DNA of 41,601 nt from Moduliflexus sp964602655. Lineage in GTDB: Bacteria > Moduliflexota > Moduliflexia > Moduliflexales > Moduliflexaceae. Positions 24,435 to 34,100 of this stretch are shown piece by piece. The first letter of the stretch is position 1. Each line of letters begins with the position of its first letter. Made by a program: the position numbers and the translations under genes. The notes under the pieces were generated by a model that worked only from the letters and a program-made list of their open reading frames with translations, had not been told where the DNA came from and made no database searches. The stretch lies in contig CAZRSF010000058.1 of assembly GCA_964602655.1 (NCBI GenBank), positions 1 through 41,601 of the forward strand. The letters are read 5' to 3'.

Positions 24435-25520
24435 TTAACCGGATGGCAAACGCGATGTGGATTCTCGTATAATCAAATCGGCTTCCAGAGTGATGTATTG
24501 CGGCGGAGTTTCGTCTCCTTCGATGCGGTCAAGCAGGCGTTTGATCGCGACCCAGGCCATCGCCTTTTTATATGAATGGACAGTGGTTAAGGTCGGCGTG
24601 ACGATGCGCGACATGTTATAATCATCGAAGCCAACGACAGACACATCATCCGGGACGCGCCGTCCCATATTCTGCAAGGTGCGCAAGATGGTCAGCGCTA
24701 AAAAATCGCACACCCCAAAAATTGCGGTCGGGCAGGAAGAATGCCTGTGTAATATGCCATCCAGCCAGGCTTGAAATACAGGATATTTATCGGTCAAGCC
24801 GGAAATTTCCGGATCGAGGTGAAGGGGGACAATTGCGGCTGGCAACGGGGTGACTCCGGCATCGGCGCAGGCCGCGCAATAGCCCCAATATCTCCGGCGG
24901 AAACTGGGAATAATCGTCGGGTGGAACAGCATGGCGGTAACTGGAACGATCTGCTGATGGCCGTTATTCAGGAGGTATTGCGTGGCCTGATACGCGCCGC
25001 CGAAATCGTCGGCCATGATTGAATCATACGGCGAATTGTAGAGAATATTATCAAGCAAGACAATCGGCACGTCGCTTTCACGGCGTATCCGGTCAACCAA
25101 TTTTTCCGGATACGGGCTTGCCAGGAGAATTCCATTCAGATCATGCGTCAACACTGGAGGCAAATCCACTGTTTCGGCATGATCATGCTGGAGCACGACA
25201 AAACTTAAACTGGCGTGCTGCTCACGACACGCCTGTTCCACGCCGGTAAGAATGTGACCATAAAACGGGTTGGCTGCCATGGGATGATCGCCATAGTCAT
25301 GAATGACGAATGCAATCCGCAATAAGGGCTTTGCCGAAGCTTTTTTCGCGCGCGGGACATACTGGTAATTCAATTCTTCTGCGGCAAGCAGTACGCGCTG
25401 GCGCGTCTCAAGCGGAATGCTGCTATCGCCGCGCAATGCTAATGATACGGCGGTCAGCGACAGGTCAACTCGTTCGGCGATGGCTCGTAAGTTCGGACGC
25501 GATTGTCTTGATGTTTTCAT
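24435..25520 (-). CDS. LacI-family transcriptional regulator
   Basis: 361 residues. The N-terminal helix-turn-helix (LRAIAERVDLSLTAVSLALRG, about 11-31) and hinge helix (ETRQRVLLAAEELNY) are typical of LacI/GalR. A periplasmic-binding-protein-like effector domain fills the rest (PFYGHILTGVEQA, DGILLASP-like NGILLASP, DDFGGAYQATQYL, VVGFDDYNMSRIVTPTLTTV), so it should bind a sugar or sugar derivative. No adjacent transport or enzyme gene shows its target. A TTTTACAGTAAAA palindrome at 25632-25644 upstream of this gene has a near copy upstream of the LplA-type gene at 12076, suggesting autoregulation and control of xylan-fragment uptake. The ribosome binding site is weak. Confidence 0.93.
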   Translation of the reverse strand: MKTSRQSRPNLRAIAERVDLSLTAVSLALRGDSSIPLETRQRVLLAAEELNYQYVPRAKKASAKPLLRIAFVIHDYGDHPMAANPFYGHILTGVEQACREQHASLSFVVLQHDHAETVDLPPVLTHDLNGILLASPYPEKLVDRIRRESDVPIVLLDNILYNSPYDSIMADDFGGAYQATQYLLNNGHQQIVPVTAMLFHPTIIPSFRRRYWGYCAACADAGVTPLPAAIVPLHLDPEISGLTDKYPVFQAWLDGILHRHSSCPTAIFGVCDFLALTILRTLQNMGRRVPDDVSVVGFDDYNMSRIVTPTLTTVHSYKKAMAWVAIKRLLDRIEGDETPPQYITLEADLIIRESTSRLPSG

Positions 25521-25621
25521 GGGATCGTTTCTTTATATGCTTAATTGGGGATAGATGTTATCTTGTTTCGATACAATAATATTACAACAGGCAATGATTT
25601 ATAGAAATTTGTCAAGAAATG

Positions 25622-25644
25622 TTTTTACTATTTTTACAGTAAAA
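25622..25644 (-). promoter_or_regulatory. Putative LacI-type operator upstream of its own gene
   Basis: TTTTACAGTAAAA (25632-25644) is a perfect odd palindrome, and its left half TTTTTAC is repeated directly at 25622-25628. It is about 110 bases before the regulator's start codon, just upstream of a TTGACA box. Confidence 0.45.
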
Positions 25645-25770
25645 AATATCATATTTAAAGTGAATTTTTAGCATGAGGTAGGGCAATCTCGCCAGGCAGC
25701 TTGTACGCTCTTTCTGAAAACAGATCGCTTGCAGATCGAAACGATTATACGCCCGGGTCGAGAATTGCCC

Positions 25771-25818
25771 CTCATTCCACGCTCTACGCCTCGTGCGGGA
25801 CGCGGAGCGTGGAACGAG
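25771..25818. repeat. Palindromic repeat related to the one inside the CHAT gene
   Basis: CTCATTCCACGCTC and GAGCGTGGAACGAG pair with one mismatch around GGGACGCG-type sequence. Both the arms and the GGGACGCGGAGCGT centre recur inside the CHAT-NTPase gene at 32815-32916. Confidence 0.7.
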
Positions 25819-25841
25819 ATATAGTCGAGCTTCAGCGTTAG

Positions 25842-25858
25842 CAGGGTTTAGAACCCTG
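25842..25858. repeat. Short palindrome (CAGGGTT/AACCCTG family)
   Basis: CAGGGTTT and AACCCTG flank AG. It is a short member of the family at 4220 and 19302, located 47 bases past the mfd stop codon, and could help end mfd transcription. Confidence 0.5.
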
Positions 25859-25904
25859 ACTGGGCGTATCAAAAATCAACGCTCGCATCAATAATAAAAT
25901 AGAA

Positions 25905-28900
25905 TTATTGAAACGCCTGCAAAATCTTCTTGATGTGATTCAGCTTGTCGGCGTCTTTCATGCGTTTGATTTCCGCGACGAGCGTCAGCGGCGGCAGATA
26001 GCGGATCGTCTTATTCGAGCTTTTGACGAGCGCGGGGAAGCGTTCTTGCTTGACCGGGGCGGTCGCGTCGAACACGATTTTCACGCTCCCCTCGAACGCC
26101 TGAATCTGCTGAATGCGGAGCGTGGCGGCCATCAATTTCAATTCCGCCAACCCCACAAGGCTTTGCGCCGCTTCCGGGAGTTTGCCGTAGCGGTCGGTAA
26201 TTTCATCTTCCACATCGAGAATCGCGGCGAAATCGTCGGCGGACATCAGGCGTTTATAGACTTCCAAACGCTGATGCACGTCCGGGATGTAGTCTTCCGG
26301 GAAAAAGGCCGAGACGCGCATGTCAATCTGCGGATAAAATTCCTCTTCGCCGGGCTGCCCGCGCAATTCCCGCACCGTCTGTTCGATGACCTGACAGTAC
26401 ATATCGAAACCGAGCGCTGCGATATGTCCGGTCTGTTCCGCGCCGAGCAAGCTCCCTGCGCCACGAATTTCGAGGTCGTGCGCCGCCAATTTGAAGCCTG
26501 AGCCGAGTTCGCTGAGTTCCTGAATCACGCGCAGCCGCTTTTTCGCGTCAGACGTGAGCAGTTCTTCCGCTGGCACGAGCAAATAGGCATACGCGCGTTC
26601 TTTGGCGCGTCCGATTCTGCCGCGCAACTGGTACAACTGCGACAGTCCGAATTTGTCAGCGCGGTTGATGATCATCGTGTTGACCGACGGAATGTCAATG
26701 CCGGATTCGACGATGGTGGTGCTGATCAACACATCAATTTCCTTATTGATGAATTTGATCATGATCTCTTCCAATTCGTCGTCTTTCATCTGGCCGTGCG
26801 CGACGGCGACGCGAATATGCGGCAGCAGGCGCGTGACGCGCAGCGCGACGCCGTGAATCGTCTCGATTTCGTTATGCACGAAAAAGACCTGGCCGTTGCG
26901 ATCCAACTCGCGCGTAATCGCCTCGTAAATCACGTTGTCGCCGAATTTCATGACGTAGGTGCGCACCGCGAGGCGGCCTTCCGGCGGCGATTCGATGATG
27001 CTCAAATCCCGCACCCCCATCAGCGACATGTGCAGCGTGCGCGGAATCGGCGTCGCCGTCAGCGTCAACACGTCCACGAGTGTGCGATATTGCCGGATTT
27101 TTTCCTTGTGCGTCACGCCGAAACGCTGCTCTTCGTCAATGATGACCAACCCCAAATCTTTGAACGCAATATCCTTTTGCAGCAGGCGATGCGTCCCAAT
27201 CACGATGTCAACTTTGCCATCTTTCAGGCCGGAAACGATCTCCTGCTGCTCCTTTTTGGATTGAAAGCGGTTCAAGACGCCGACCATCACCGGAAACGGC
27301 GCAAAGCGCTTGCTGAAGGTCTTATAATGCTGCTCCGCTAAGAGCGTCGTCGGCACGAGGATCGCGGTCTGCTTGCCATTCAACACGGCGCGGAACGCCG
27401 CCCGCATCGCGACTTCGGTTTTGCCGTAGCCCACGTCGCCGCAGACGAGCCGATCCATCGGCTTGGTCATGGACATATCGCGCACCACGTCTTCGATGGC
27501 TTTTTCCTGGTCCGGCGTCTCTTCGTATTCGAACGACGCTTCGAATTCGCGGTAGAGATGTTCGTCCGCGTTGAACATCATGCCGGGCAGTGCCTGCCGC
27601 GCCGCGTAGGTGTCGAGCAGTTCCTGCGCCATTTTTTCCACCGACGCCTTGACGCGCTCTTTGACGCGCGCCCAACTTGTCCCACCAAGTTTATCAATTT
27701 TCGGTCGCCGCTGATCCGCGCCTTTGTATTTTTGCACCAAATCGAGCCGGTCCACCGGCACGTAGAGCTTGTCGCCGCCGCTGTATTCGAGATGCAGGCA
27801 CTCCATCGAAACCTGCTGCACCGTCAGCTTTTTCAGACCGAGATAGACGCCGATGCCGTGATCGATATGGACGACGTAATCGTTGATGTCAAGCTCGCCA
27901 AGCGTCATTTGCGGCTTGATCGCTTTGGGCTGAATATGGCGGCGGCGGGCGGTCTGCTTGCCGAGAAATTCGTCTTCGTTCAGGAAAATCAGCCGGTCGT
28001 CCGGCAGCAGAAAGCCGCAATTCAACATGCCGACGATTACCGTCGCTTCCGGCTCGTCGCGCAAGACGGCGGCATCGGCGGTGGCAACTCGCGCCGCGAC
28101 GTTGTGATCCCGCAAGATTTCCCAGAGCCGTTTGGCCTGATGTTCGGTGTAGGACGCGATGACGACGCGGTAGCGGTCTTCGATCCATTCGCCGATGCGC
28201 CGCGCAATCACGCCGATATGGCGGTCTTTGTCCTCGACATCGTCCGCGCTCGGCGAGAACGTGCCTGTCCATTCCAATGATTTGGTCGAAATGTCGAACA
28301 TCCTGGGATCGCCGGCATCTCTGCCGGCAATTTCATTGGCCGGCAGGGATGCCGGCGATCCCACATTCAGCAATTGCAGCGCGATTCGACGCCGCTCGTT
28401 CAGCGCGTTCAGCAGCGCGTCCGGCGTCAAAAAAATGCTCTCCGGCGCAGGGAGCGGATACCCTTTCTCTTCGGTACGGCGATATTCTTTCTGGATGAAG
28501 GCATCGAATTTGCGCGAAATCTCGGCGATTTCGGCAGGTTCGTCGAGAAAAATCAGCGTTTCCGGCGCGAGGTAATCGAGCAGGCTTTCGAGGCGGTTGT
28601 GGAAATACGCCGCGTACCATTCGATGCCGGGGAAAAAGATTTTCTCCTCGATGTGATTCATCAACGCCTTGAGCGAGTTCAGCGACGCGCCGGTTTCCGC
28701 GACGCGGGCATCAATATTGATTTTCGCCGCGGCGGCGGTCGTGTCGGACAGCACGATTTCCCGCCCCGGCAGAATGGTAATCAATTCGAGTTTGTTGGTG
28801 GAACGCTGCGTCGTCGGATCGAACGCGCGCAGCGATTCCACTTCGTCGCCGAAAAATTCGATGCGGAACGGCTGGTCGCCGAAGGCCGGAAAAATGTCCA

Positions 28901-29438
28901 GAATTCCGCCGCGGATGCTGAATTCGCCGCGATTTTCGACTAAAAACGCATGTTTGTAGCCGGTATCCACTAACATCGCCGCCAATCCTTCGCGGCTCAG
29001 TGCCTCGCCCACGCCGACGTAAATCGTAAACGCGCTCAGGGCGTCGCGGGGCAGTGTGCGGTGCATGACGGCCTCGACCGGCGCGACAATCAGAATATTC
29101 TCGCGATTGCTTAACTTATCTAAGACGGTCAGGCGTTCCGACACGATTTCGCGGTGCGGCGATTCGTGTTCGTAGGGCGCGACGTTCCATTGGGAATAGA
29201 GATGAATGTTCTCCGGCGCGTAGGGCAGCAGGCCGATCCGCTGGAAAAATTGGAGGTCTTCGAACACTTCTTCGGCGCGTTTCTGCGATGGCGTCATCAG
29301 CAGGCAGGGCGCGGCGACCTGCCGCCGGATCAGCGCGGTCATGTAGGCTTTCGACGATCCCCACAATCCGCCGATGGCTGTGCGCGAGCGTTCTTGCGCA
29401 ATATTTTCGAACATTGGCATACGTTTCATAATATTCAT
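25905..29438 (-). CDS. mfd: Transcription-repair coupling factor Mfd
   Basis: A 1177-residue DNA translocase that removes RNA polymerase stalled at lesions and recruits UvrA. The N-terminal UvrB-like modules (about 25-340) include HESPHREIVSERL and RGGILDIFP. The polymerase-interacting domain lies near 505-580 (NDYVVHIDHGIGVYLGL). The RecG-like motor has Walker A GDVGYGKTEV (K673), DEEQ at 768-771, LTATPIPRTLHMS, and ISTTIVESGIDIPSVNT with QLRGRIGRAKERAYAYL. The C-terminal TRCF domain is complete. Residues 359-378 (GSPASLPANEIAGRDAGDP) are encoded by a palindromic element (28305-28362) inserted without breaking the frame. The start is one of several close ATGs (29438, 29429, 29420), none with a clear ribosome binding site. 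It appears monocistronic. Confidence 0.97.
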   Translation of the reverse strand: MNIMKRMPMFENIAQERSRTAIGGLWGSSKAYMTALIRRQVAAPCLLMTPSQKRAEEVFEDLQFFQRIGLLPYAPENIHLYSQWNVAPYEHESPHREIVSERLTVLDKLSNRENILIVAPVEAVMHRTLPRDALSAFTIYVGVGEALSREGLAAMLVDTGYKHAFLVENRGEFSIRGGILDIFPAFGDQPFRIEFFGDEVESLRAFDPTTQRSTNKLELITILPGREIVLSDTTAAAAKINIDARVAETGASLNSLKALMNHIEEKIFFPGIEWYAAYFHNRLESLLDYLAPETLIFLDEPAEIAEISRKFDAFIQKEYRRTEEKGYPLPAPESIFLTPDALLNALNERRRIALQLLNVGSPASLPANEIAGRDAGDPRMFDISTKSLEWTGTFSPSADDVEDKDRHIGVIARRIGEWIEDRYRVVIASYTEHQAKRLWEILRDHNVAARVATADAAVLRDEPEATVIVGMLNCGFLLPDDRLIFLNEDEFLGKQTARRRHIQPKAIKPQMTLGELDINDYVVHIDHGIGVYLGLKKLTVQQVSMECLHLEYSGGDKLYVPVDRLDLVQKYKGADQRRPKIDKLGGTSWARVKERVKASVEKMAQELLDTYAARQALPGMMFNADEHLYREFEASFEYEETPDQEKAIEDVVRDMSMTKPMDRLVCGDVGYGKTEVAMRAAFRAVLNGKQTAILVPTTLLAEQHYKTFSKRFAPFPVMVGVLNRFQSKKEQQEIVSGLKDGKVDIVIGTHRLLQKDIAFKDLGLVIIDEEQRFGVTHKEKIRQYRTLVDVLTLTATPIPRTLHMSLMGVRDLSIIESPPEGRLAVRTYVMKFGDNVIYEAITRELDRNGQVFFVHNEIETIHGVALRVTRLLPHIRVAVAHGQMKDDELEEIMIKFINKEIDVLISTTIVESGIDIPSVNTMIINRADKFGLSQLYQLRGRIGRAKERAYAYLLVPAEELLTSDAKKRLRVIQELSELGSGFKLAAHDLEIRGAGSLLGAEQTGHIAALGFDMYCQVIEQTVRELRGQPGEEEFYPQIDMRVSAFFPEDYIPDVHQRLEVYKRLMSADDFAAILDVEDEITDRYGKLPEAAQSLVGLAELKLMAATLRIQQIQAFEGSVKIVFDATAPVKQERFPALVKSSNKTIRYLPPLTLVAEIKRMKDADKLNHIKKILQAFQ
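28305..28362. repeat. Palindromic element inserted in frame within mfd
   Basis: A 23-base inverted repeat (arms 28305-28327 and 28340-28362, one mismatch) built on GGGATCGCCGGCATC. It adds about 20 residues to Mfd between the UvrB-like modules and the polymerase-interacting domain. Confidence 0.8.
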
Positions 29439-29846
29439 TTAAAGATGCGAACGGTTATTCGATGATATTTCCCTCGGTATTTAACGCGGGGTGTCGTGTC
29501 AATTTTTAAACAACATCAATTGTCTTGACAAGTTGCATAGCGAGCGTCATCGCATATACTTGAGAGGGTTTCGAACCCTGTCAAGGGTACCAACTGATGT
29601 GGCATTGCTCTATTGACAGGATTGCAAATAGATTTTTTCTATGCTCCCGCAGAGGCGCAGGGATCGCGTGTTTAAAGCCTTCTCTGCGCGAACATGAAAA
29701 AAAACTCATTGTAGTTACTCATGTGACGCATCCCAGCCATAAATGGCCGGTCTCAAAGTTCAAGCAGGCTGAAGCCAGCTTGTAGGGCGCTTCAGCGTCC
29801 TTCCGCTTTGAGACCGGCGATTTATCGCTGGGCTTAAACATATCCA
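29439..29846. other. 408-base gap between mfd and a divergent methyltransferase gene
   Basis: No gene is visible. It holds a CAGGGTT-family fragment (GAGGGTTTCGAACCCTG near 29565), a CCCGCAGAGGCGCAGGG fragment near 29645 related to the repeat at 6369, and the large element at 29732-29832. Promoters for both divergent genes must lie here, but I cannot place them. Confidence 0.6.
29732..29832. repeat. Two-copy palindromic element, copy A
   Basis: 27-base arms (29732-29758 and 29806-29832) pair with two mismatches. The inner segment (TTCAAGCAGGCTGAAGCC ... GGGCGCTTCAGC ... CCTTCCG) is itself partly palindromic. Copy B is at 38380-38494. It ends 14 bases before the methyltransferase start. Confidence 0.8.
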
Positions 29847-30470
29847 ATGGAATTTCCAAACAATTCGACCTGGCTTCAGCAGTATTACCGCGTTCACGCG
29901 AAGATCTACGATCTGACACGCTGGACATTTTTGTTCGGGCGACAGGAGATTTTAACCGACGTTCGCAACGCGCGGACACCCGCCCGCATTCTGGAAATCG
30001 GCTGCGGCACGGGCAAAAATCTCGCGCAGATGGCGCGGCTTTTTCCGCAGGCGGAATTGACGGGGATCGATCTCGCTGACGCGATGCTGGCGGTGGCTCG
30101 CAAAAAGTTCGCCGCTATGCCGCAGCGCGTAACGTTCGTTTCGAAACCGTATGATCAACCGCTTGCGCCCGACAAACCGTTCGACCTGATTCTCTGCTCC
30201 TATTCGCTTTCGATGATGAATCCGGGCTGGGAGCATGTGATTGATTGCGCTATCCGCGACCTTGCGCCCGGCGGCCTCATGGCGGCAGTGGACTTTCATG
30301 ACAGCCCGTTCAACACGTACAAAAAATGGATGGCGCTGAATCACGTCCGGCTCGACGGTCATCTGCTGCCGAAACTGGAGCAATCGTTTCAGCCGGTCAC
30401 GCAGAACATCTGCCCCGCGTATGGCGGCCTCTGGAGTTATTTTTTATTTATCGGGGAACGTCGCGCATAA
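29847..30470 (+). CDS. Class I SAM-dependent methyltransferase, BtaB-like
   Basis: 207 residues, cytoplasmic. Motif I is ILEIGCGTGKN (about 49-59), motif II the acidic LTGIDLADAML (about 71-81), and FDLILCSYSLSMM (about 112-124) carries motif IV. The N-terminus (YYRVHAKIYDLTRWTFLFGR) closely resembles that of BtaB and related enzymes, which methylate the head group of the betaine lipid DGTS in bacteria. No btaA partner is in the window, so the substrate is uncertain. No ribosome binding site is clear before the ATG, because the palindromic element copy A ends just 14 bases upstream. A strong hairpin follows the stop. Confidence 0.82.
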   Translation: MEFPNNSTWLQQYYRVHAKIYDLTRWTFLFGRQEILTDVRNARTPARILEIGCGTGKNLAQMARLFPQAELTGIDLADAMLAVARKKFAAMPQRVTFVSKPYDQPLAPDKPFDLILCSYSLSMMNPGWEHVIDCAIRDLAPGGLMAAVDFHDSPFNTYKKWMALNHVRLDGHLLPKLEQSFQPVTQNICPAYGGLWSYFLFIGERRA

Positions 30471-30473
30471 AAC

Positions 30474-30506
30474 AGACCTCACAGGTTTCCAAAACCTGTG
30501 AGGTCT
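30474..30506 (+). terminator. Hairpin terminator after the methyltransferase gene
   Basis: AGACCTCACAGGTTT and its exact complement (15 pairs) enclose CCA and are followed by TTTG, just after the stop. Its CTCACAGGTTT arm matches the hairpin at 15887, so it is also a member of a repeat family. Confidence 0.6.
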
Positions 30507-30609
30507 TTGCCGCGAACACATTTCCGCTTGACAATTCCCCTGTTCTGCGCAAACCTTTCCGCGCTGTCGTCATTTTCGATTATTACACCCGCTTCAGAGG
30601 AGATTCGTT

Positions 30610-31029
30610 ATGAGCAATCTGTTTACGCCAGACCAGATCGCCGCCATGTCCGCCGATATTGACGCCCAATTACAGGAATTATTGCAATCCAAAGAAGGGA
30701 CGCTGAGAAGCGGCGACGCCGACAACCTCGACCAGTTATTCGACAAACAATTCAACACCATCGCCAAAGCGACCAATCAGACCGGCCAGACCTTCCTGAA
30801 AAATTTCGCCGCTGCCGCCAAAGCCGAATTGTGCGGTAAAGATGGGACACTTTACAAACAATGGCAGAAATGGGGCGATTTGACGAATCCCGAAACCATC
30901 GCGGTATTCGGTCTGGTTCTCGATAAAATGGGCGTTTCCACATCTGCGTTGCCCGCGCTGATCGTCGCAATTGCCGTCATCGCGCTGCGTCTCGGCCTCG
31001 CCGCCTTTTGCAAAACGTTTGGGGAATGA
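30610..31029 (+). CDS. Small protein with C-terminal hydrophobic helix, paired with the CHAT gene
   Basis: 139 residues, not recognised. The first 105 residues are helical, acidic/polar and rich in Gln, Asn and Ala (ADIDAQLQELLQ, DNLDQLFDKQFNTIAKATNQTGQ). They are followed by one hydrophobic segment (about 113-132, ALPALIVAIAVIALRLGLAA) and a short tail FCKTFGE. A tail-anchored or membrane-inserting protein is the simplest reading. AGGAG stands 7-8 bases before the ATG, so it is well translated. The CHAT-NTPase-TPR gene follows 162 bases downstream on the same strand after a palindromic element. Small partner proteins are common beside CHAT proteases in conflict systems, so it could be a substrate, adaptor or membrane effector. 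That is inference, and no gasdermin-like length or motif is seen. Confidence 0.6.
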   Translation: MSNLFTPDQIAAMSADIDAQLQELLQSKEGTLRSGDADNLDQLFDKQFNTIAKATNQTGQTFLKNFAAAAKAELCGKDGTLYKQWQKWGDLTNPETIAVFGLVLDKMGVSTSALPALIVAIAVIALRLGLAAFCKTFGE

Positions 31030-31054
31030 TTATAAAATAATTAACACCCAATTC

Positions 31055-31173
31055 TGCCCTGAAAGGGCGAAATATATCAGCGCAGGGCAACGCCCTGCGA
31101 AATCGAACGAAATCGAAAACCAACGTTTCGCCGGGCGTTGCCCGACGCTGATATATCGCGCCCCATTCGGGGC
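31055..31173. repeat. Palindromic element at the left border of the CHAT gene
   Basis: GGGCGAAATATATCAGCG at the left and CGCTGATATATCGCGCCCC at the right form the outer arms. GCAGGGCAACGCCCTGC and GCCGGGCGTTGCCCG lie inside. A related element stands right after the CHAT gene at 35130-35282. It ends 17 bases before the CHAT start codon and leaves room only for the GGAGA ribosome binding site. Confidence 0.75.
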
Positions 31174-31190
31174 TAAATCGGAGAATATAT

Positions 31191-34100
31191 ATGAATTTGG
31201 AATTGCACCTGCATTTTCCCGACCCGGCGCATGTCGTGGTCAAATACGGCGACAACGACAGCAACACGCTCGATTTCCACGCGCCGTTAGATGCCAACGC
31301 CCTGGAAGAGATTCGCTGGTACCTCGAAGTCTATGCTGCCCAATACACGGCAGACGTTGACGATCAGACGGCGGCGCGGACTGCCGCCAAGCTGCCGAAA
31401 TGGGGCGAAGCGCTGTTCGAGGCGGTGTTTGCGTCTCGCGCCGCGCAACGCCTCGTCAACGATTTTCAGAACCTCAACGAACCAGGACGGCTGCTGACTA
31501 TCGGCTCGGATCGGCCTGAAATTTTGTCGCTCCCCTGGGAATTGCTGAAAGACCCGACCGGCGCGTATCTGTTGCACGAAGAGCCGCGCATCTCGATCCG
31601 CCGCAAACTCTCCGGCGTCGGCGGCGGACGCGAGGCGTTCAAGATCGAGCCGAAAGAACGGCTGCGGCTGCTCTTCGTCGTCAGTCGTCCCGCAGAAGCG
31701 GGCTTCATTGACCCGCGTTCGGACGCGCAGGCCGTGATGGATGCGTTAGCGCAGGAAGCCGCCGGAATTGTGGATGTGGAATTTTTGCGCCAGGCGACCT
31801 TCGATAATTTGCGTGCGCGATTGGAAGACCGCAAGCTGCCGCCGGTGGACATCGTGCATTTCGACGGGCACGGCGTCTTCGACCGCGCCGGAAGCCTGCA
31901 AGATCGCGCCCTGAAAACCGATCCGCTCGCGCCGACGCGCCAAGCCGAGAGCAACGCGAAAAATTGCGGCTATTTGCTGTTCGAAAACGATGAGGGGAAC
32001 GAAGCCCTGATTTCCGCCGAGACGCTCGGCGAGATGCTGCACCGCAAGCAGATCGGCCTGATGGTCTTGTCCGCCTGTCAATCCGCGAAAATCGGCGGCG
32101 ACGAGCCGATGGGGAGCGTGGCGGCGCGGCTGACTCATGCCGGCATTCCGGCGGTCTTGGCGATGACGCATTCGGTGTTGGTGCATACGACCCGCGAACT
32201 CTTCGGCCAGTTTTACAAACATCTTGTGTCTGGTCAGGGAATCGGCGAAGCGCTCGATAACGCCCGGCGGCATCTCTATTTCCACCCGGAGCGCGGCGAG
32301 CGTCCGCGCGGTCAGGAGCGCGTCACCCTGAAATTGCAGGACTGGTTTCTGCCCGCGCTCTATCAAGCCGGTCGCGACGCGCCGCTGTTGCAGGAGTGTC
32401 AAAGCTCTGCTTTGACAGCGAAAGCAGCGCTTTCGCACTCCAACGTCCCGGAATTGCAGGAGGCCGGATTTTTCGGGCGCAGCCGCGAATTGTGGCAGAT
32501 CGAACGCGCCTTCACGCCGCGCAAAGATGGAAAAGAGACGCGGCGCATGACTATCGCCGGATTCGGCGGACAGGGCAAAACCGCGCTCGCCTGCGAAGCC
32601 GGGCGCTGGCTCTTGCAGACGCATCTCTTCGACGCGGTCTGTTTCGTCAATTACGCCGCGTTTCAGGGTGTGGACGCCGTCGGTTTCGCAGTCAGCACTA
32701 TCGGCAATGTCCTCGGAACAAGCCTGCTCGACGTTGACGCCGCCGAACGCGCCTTGAAAGAAACCGCCACCCTGCTGATTTTGGATAATGTGGAGAGCCT
32801 GTCTGACGCACAACCTCGTTCCACGCTCTGCGTGGAATGCGACCAATCCGCCGCTCTGCGGCATACGGGACGCGGAGCGTCCGAATCGCCTCATTCCACG
32901 CAGAGCGTGGAACGAGAGCAAACCACCCCCAACCCCCTCCTTAATAAGGAGGGGGCAGGGGGTGGTTTCGACCTCCTCACCGCTGCCGAACGCTGGTCGA
33001 ATGCGGGACGCAGCCGTGTCCTGATTACGACGCGCATGGCGGAAAGCGGCCATCCGGCCTATCCGACGGCGAACAGCCGCAAGCATCTCGCGCTGCGCCT
33101 GACCGGGTTGGGCGACGAAAAACACCCCGACGACGCGCTCGCCTATTTCCGCAGTTTGATGAAACTGCCGCCCGCGCCGCTCTGGCCGGAGCCGAAACGC
33201 GAGGCTTTGATCGAACTGTTTCAAAAGGTGCAGTTCCATCCGCTTTCCATCGGCCTGTTGGCGCAGCAATTAAAAACGCGGCGCATCGCGGAATTGGGGG
33301 AACGGCTAAACGCGCTGCTGCTGGAAACGCCTGACAATCCGCTGCTGGCGTCGTTGAATCTCTCGTTGGATCGGCTGGACGCCGAAAGCCGCCGTCTTCT
33401 GCCGCGCCTCGGCGTGTTTCAAGGGGGCGCGATGGAATTAGACTTGTTGGAAATCACTCAATTTTCAGAAGAGGCGTGGCGCACATTACGCGCCAACCTC
33501 GAAACGACAGGCCTGATCCAGGCCGAGACGCTGCCGGGCGGCGGTGTGCCGTTTCTCAAATTCCATCCGACGCTCGCCCCGGCGCTCTGGAATAAATTGA
33601 CACCGGAGGAGCAAACCGACCTGCTGGCGCGGCATCGCGCACGCTATTATCAGTTGTCAGGTTATCTGTATCAGGAAGACACGCAGCATCCGCATCACGC
33701 CCGCGCCATCGCCTTGCGGGAATTGCCGAATCTGCTCGTTGCCGCGCGCGGCGCGTTGGCGACAGGGGACGAGAACGCGGTGGAGTTTGTGAATAACGTT
33801 AGCCGATTTCTGTATATGTTCGGTTTGCAGCGCGACCGCGCCGACCTGAACGCCCGCGCCAAAGCGCTTGCAGGAGAAGTCGGCTCGCAGGCGTGGTATC
33901 TGCATCGCAGCGCGGTCGGCGAGCAGTTGCAGAACGCCGGTTGCCACGACGAGGCGGCGCGGGTCTTTCAGGAAATCTTGACCGGACTCGGCGACGCGCC
34001 AAATTATGAACGCTGCGTCACGTTGCATCGCTTAGGCCGCTGCTTCGCACGACAGGGACAATCGCAGCAGGCCGCCGCCGCATATCGGCAGGAACTCGCA

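Larger units (their letters stand above)
25521..25904. other. 384-base gap between the LacI-type gene and mfd
   Basis: No gene visible. From left to right it holds a possible -35 box (TTGACA on the minus strand at 25614-25609), the palindromic operator candidate at 25632, an unrelated stretch, and two palindromic repeats (25771-25818 and 25842-25858). Confidence 0.6.

Noticed and set aside
27558..28280. Open frame of 240 codons on the plus strand opposite mfd
   Set aside because: No ribosome binding site or motif, and the Mfd reading is certain.
30610..31029. Small CHAT-linked protein as a bacterial gasdermin
   Set aside because: At 139 residues it is about half the usual length, lacks the N-terminal Cys and beta-rich pore domain, and has a single C-terminal hydrophobic helix.
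31746..33269. Long open frame (507 codons) on the minus strand opposite the CHAT gene
   Set aside because: Arg/Gln/Phe-rich translation without any motif, lying wholly inside a gene with clear CHAT and NTPase motifs. It is a shadow of GC-biased coding.
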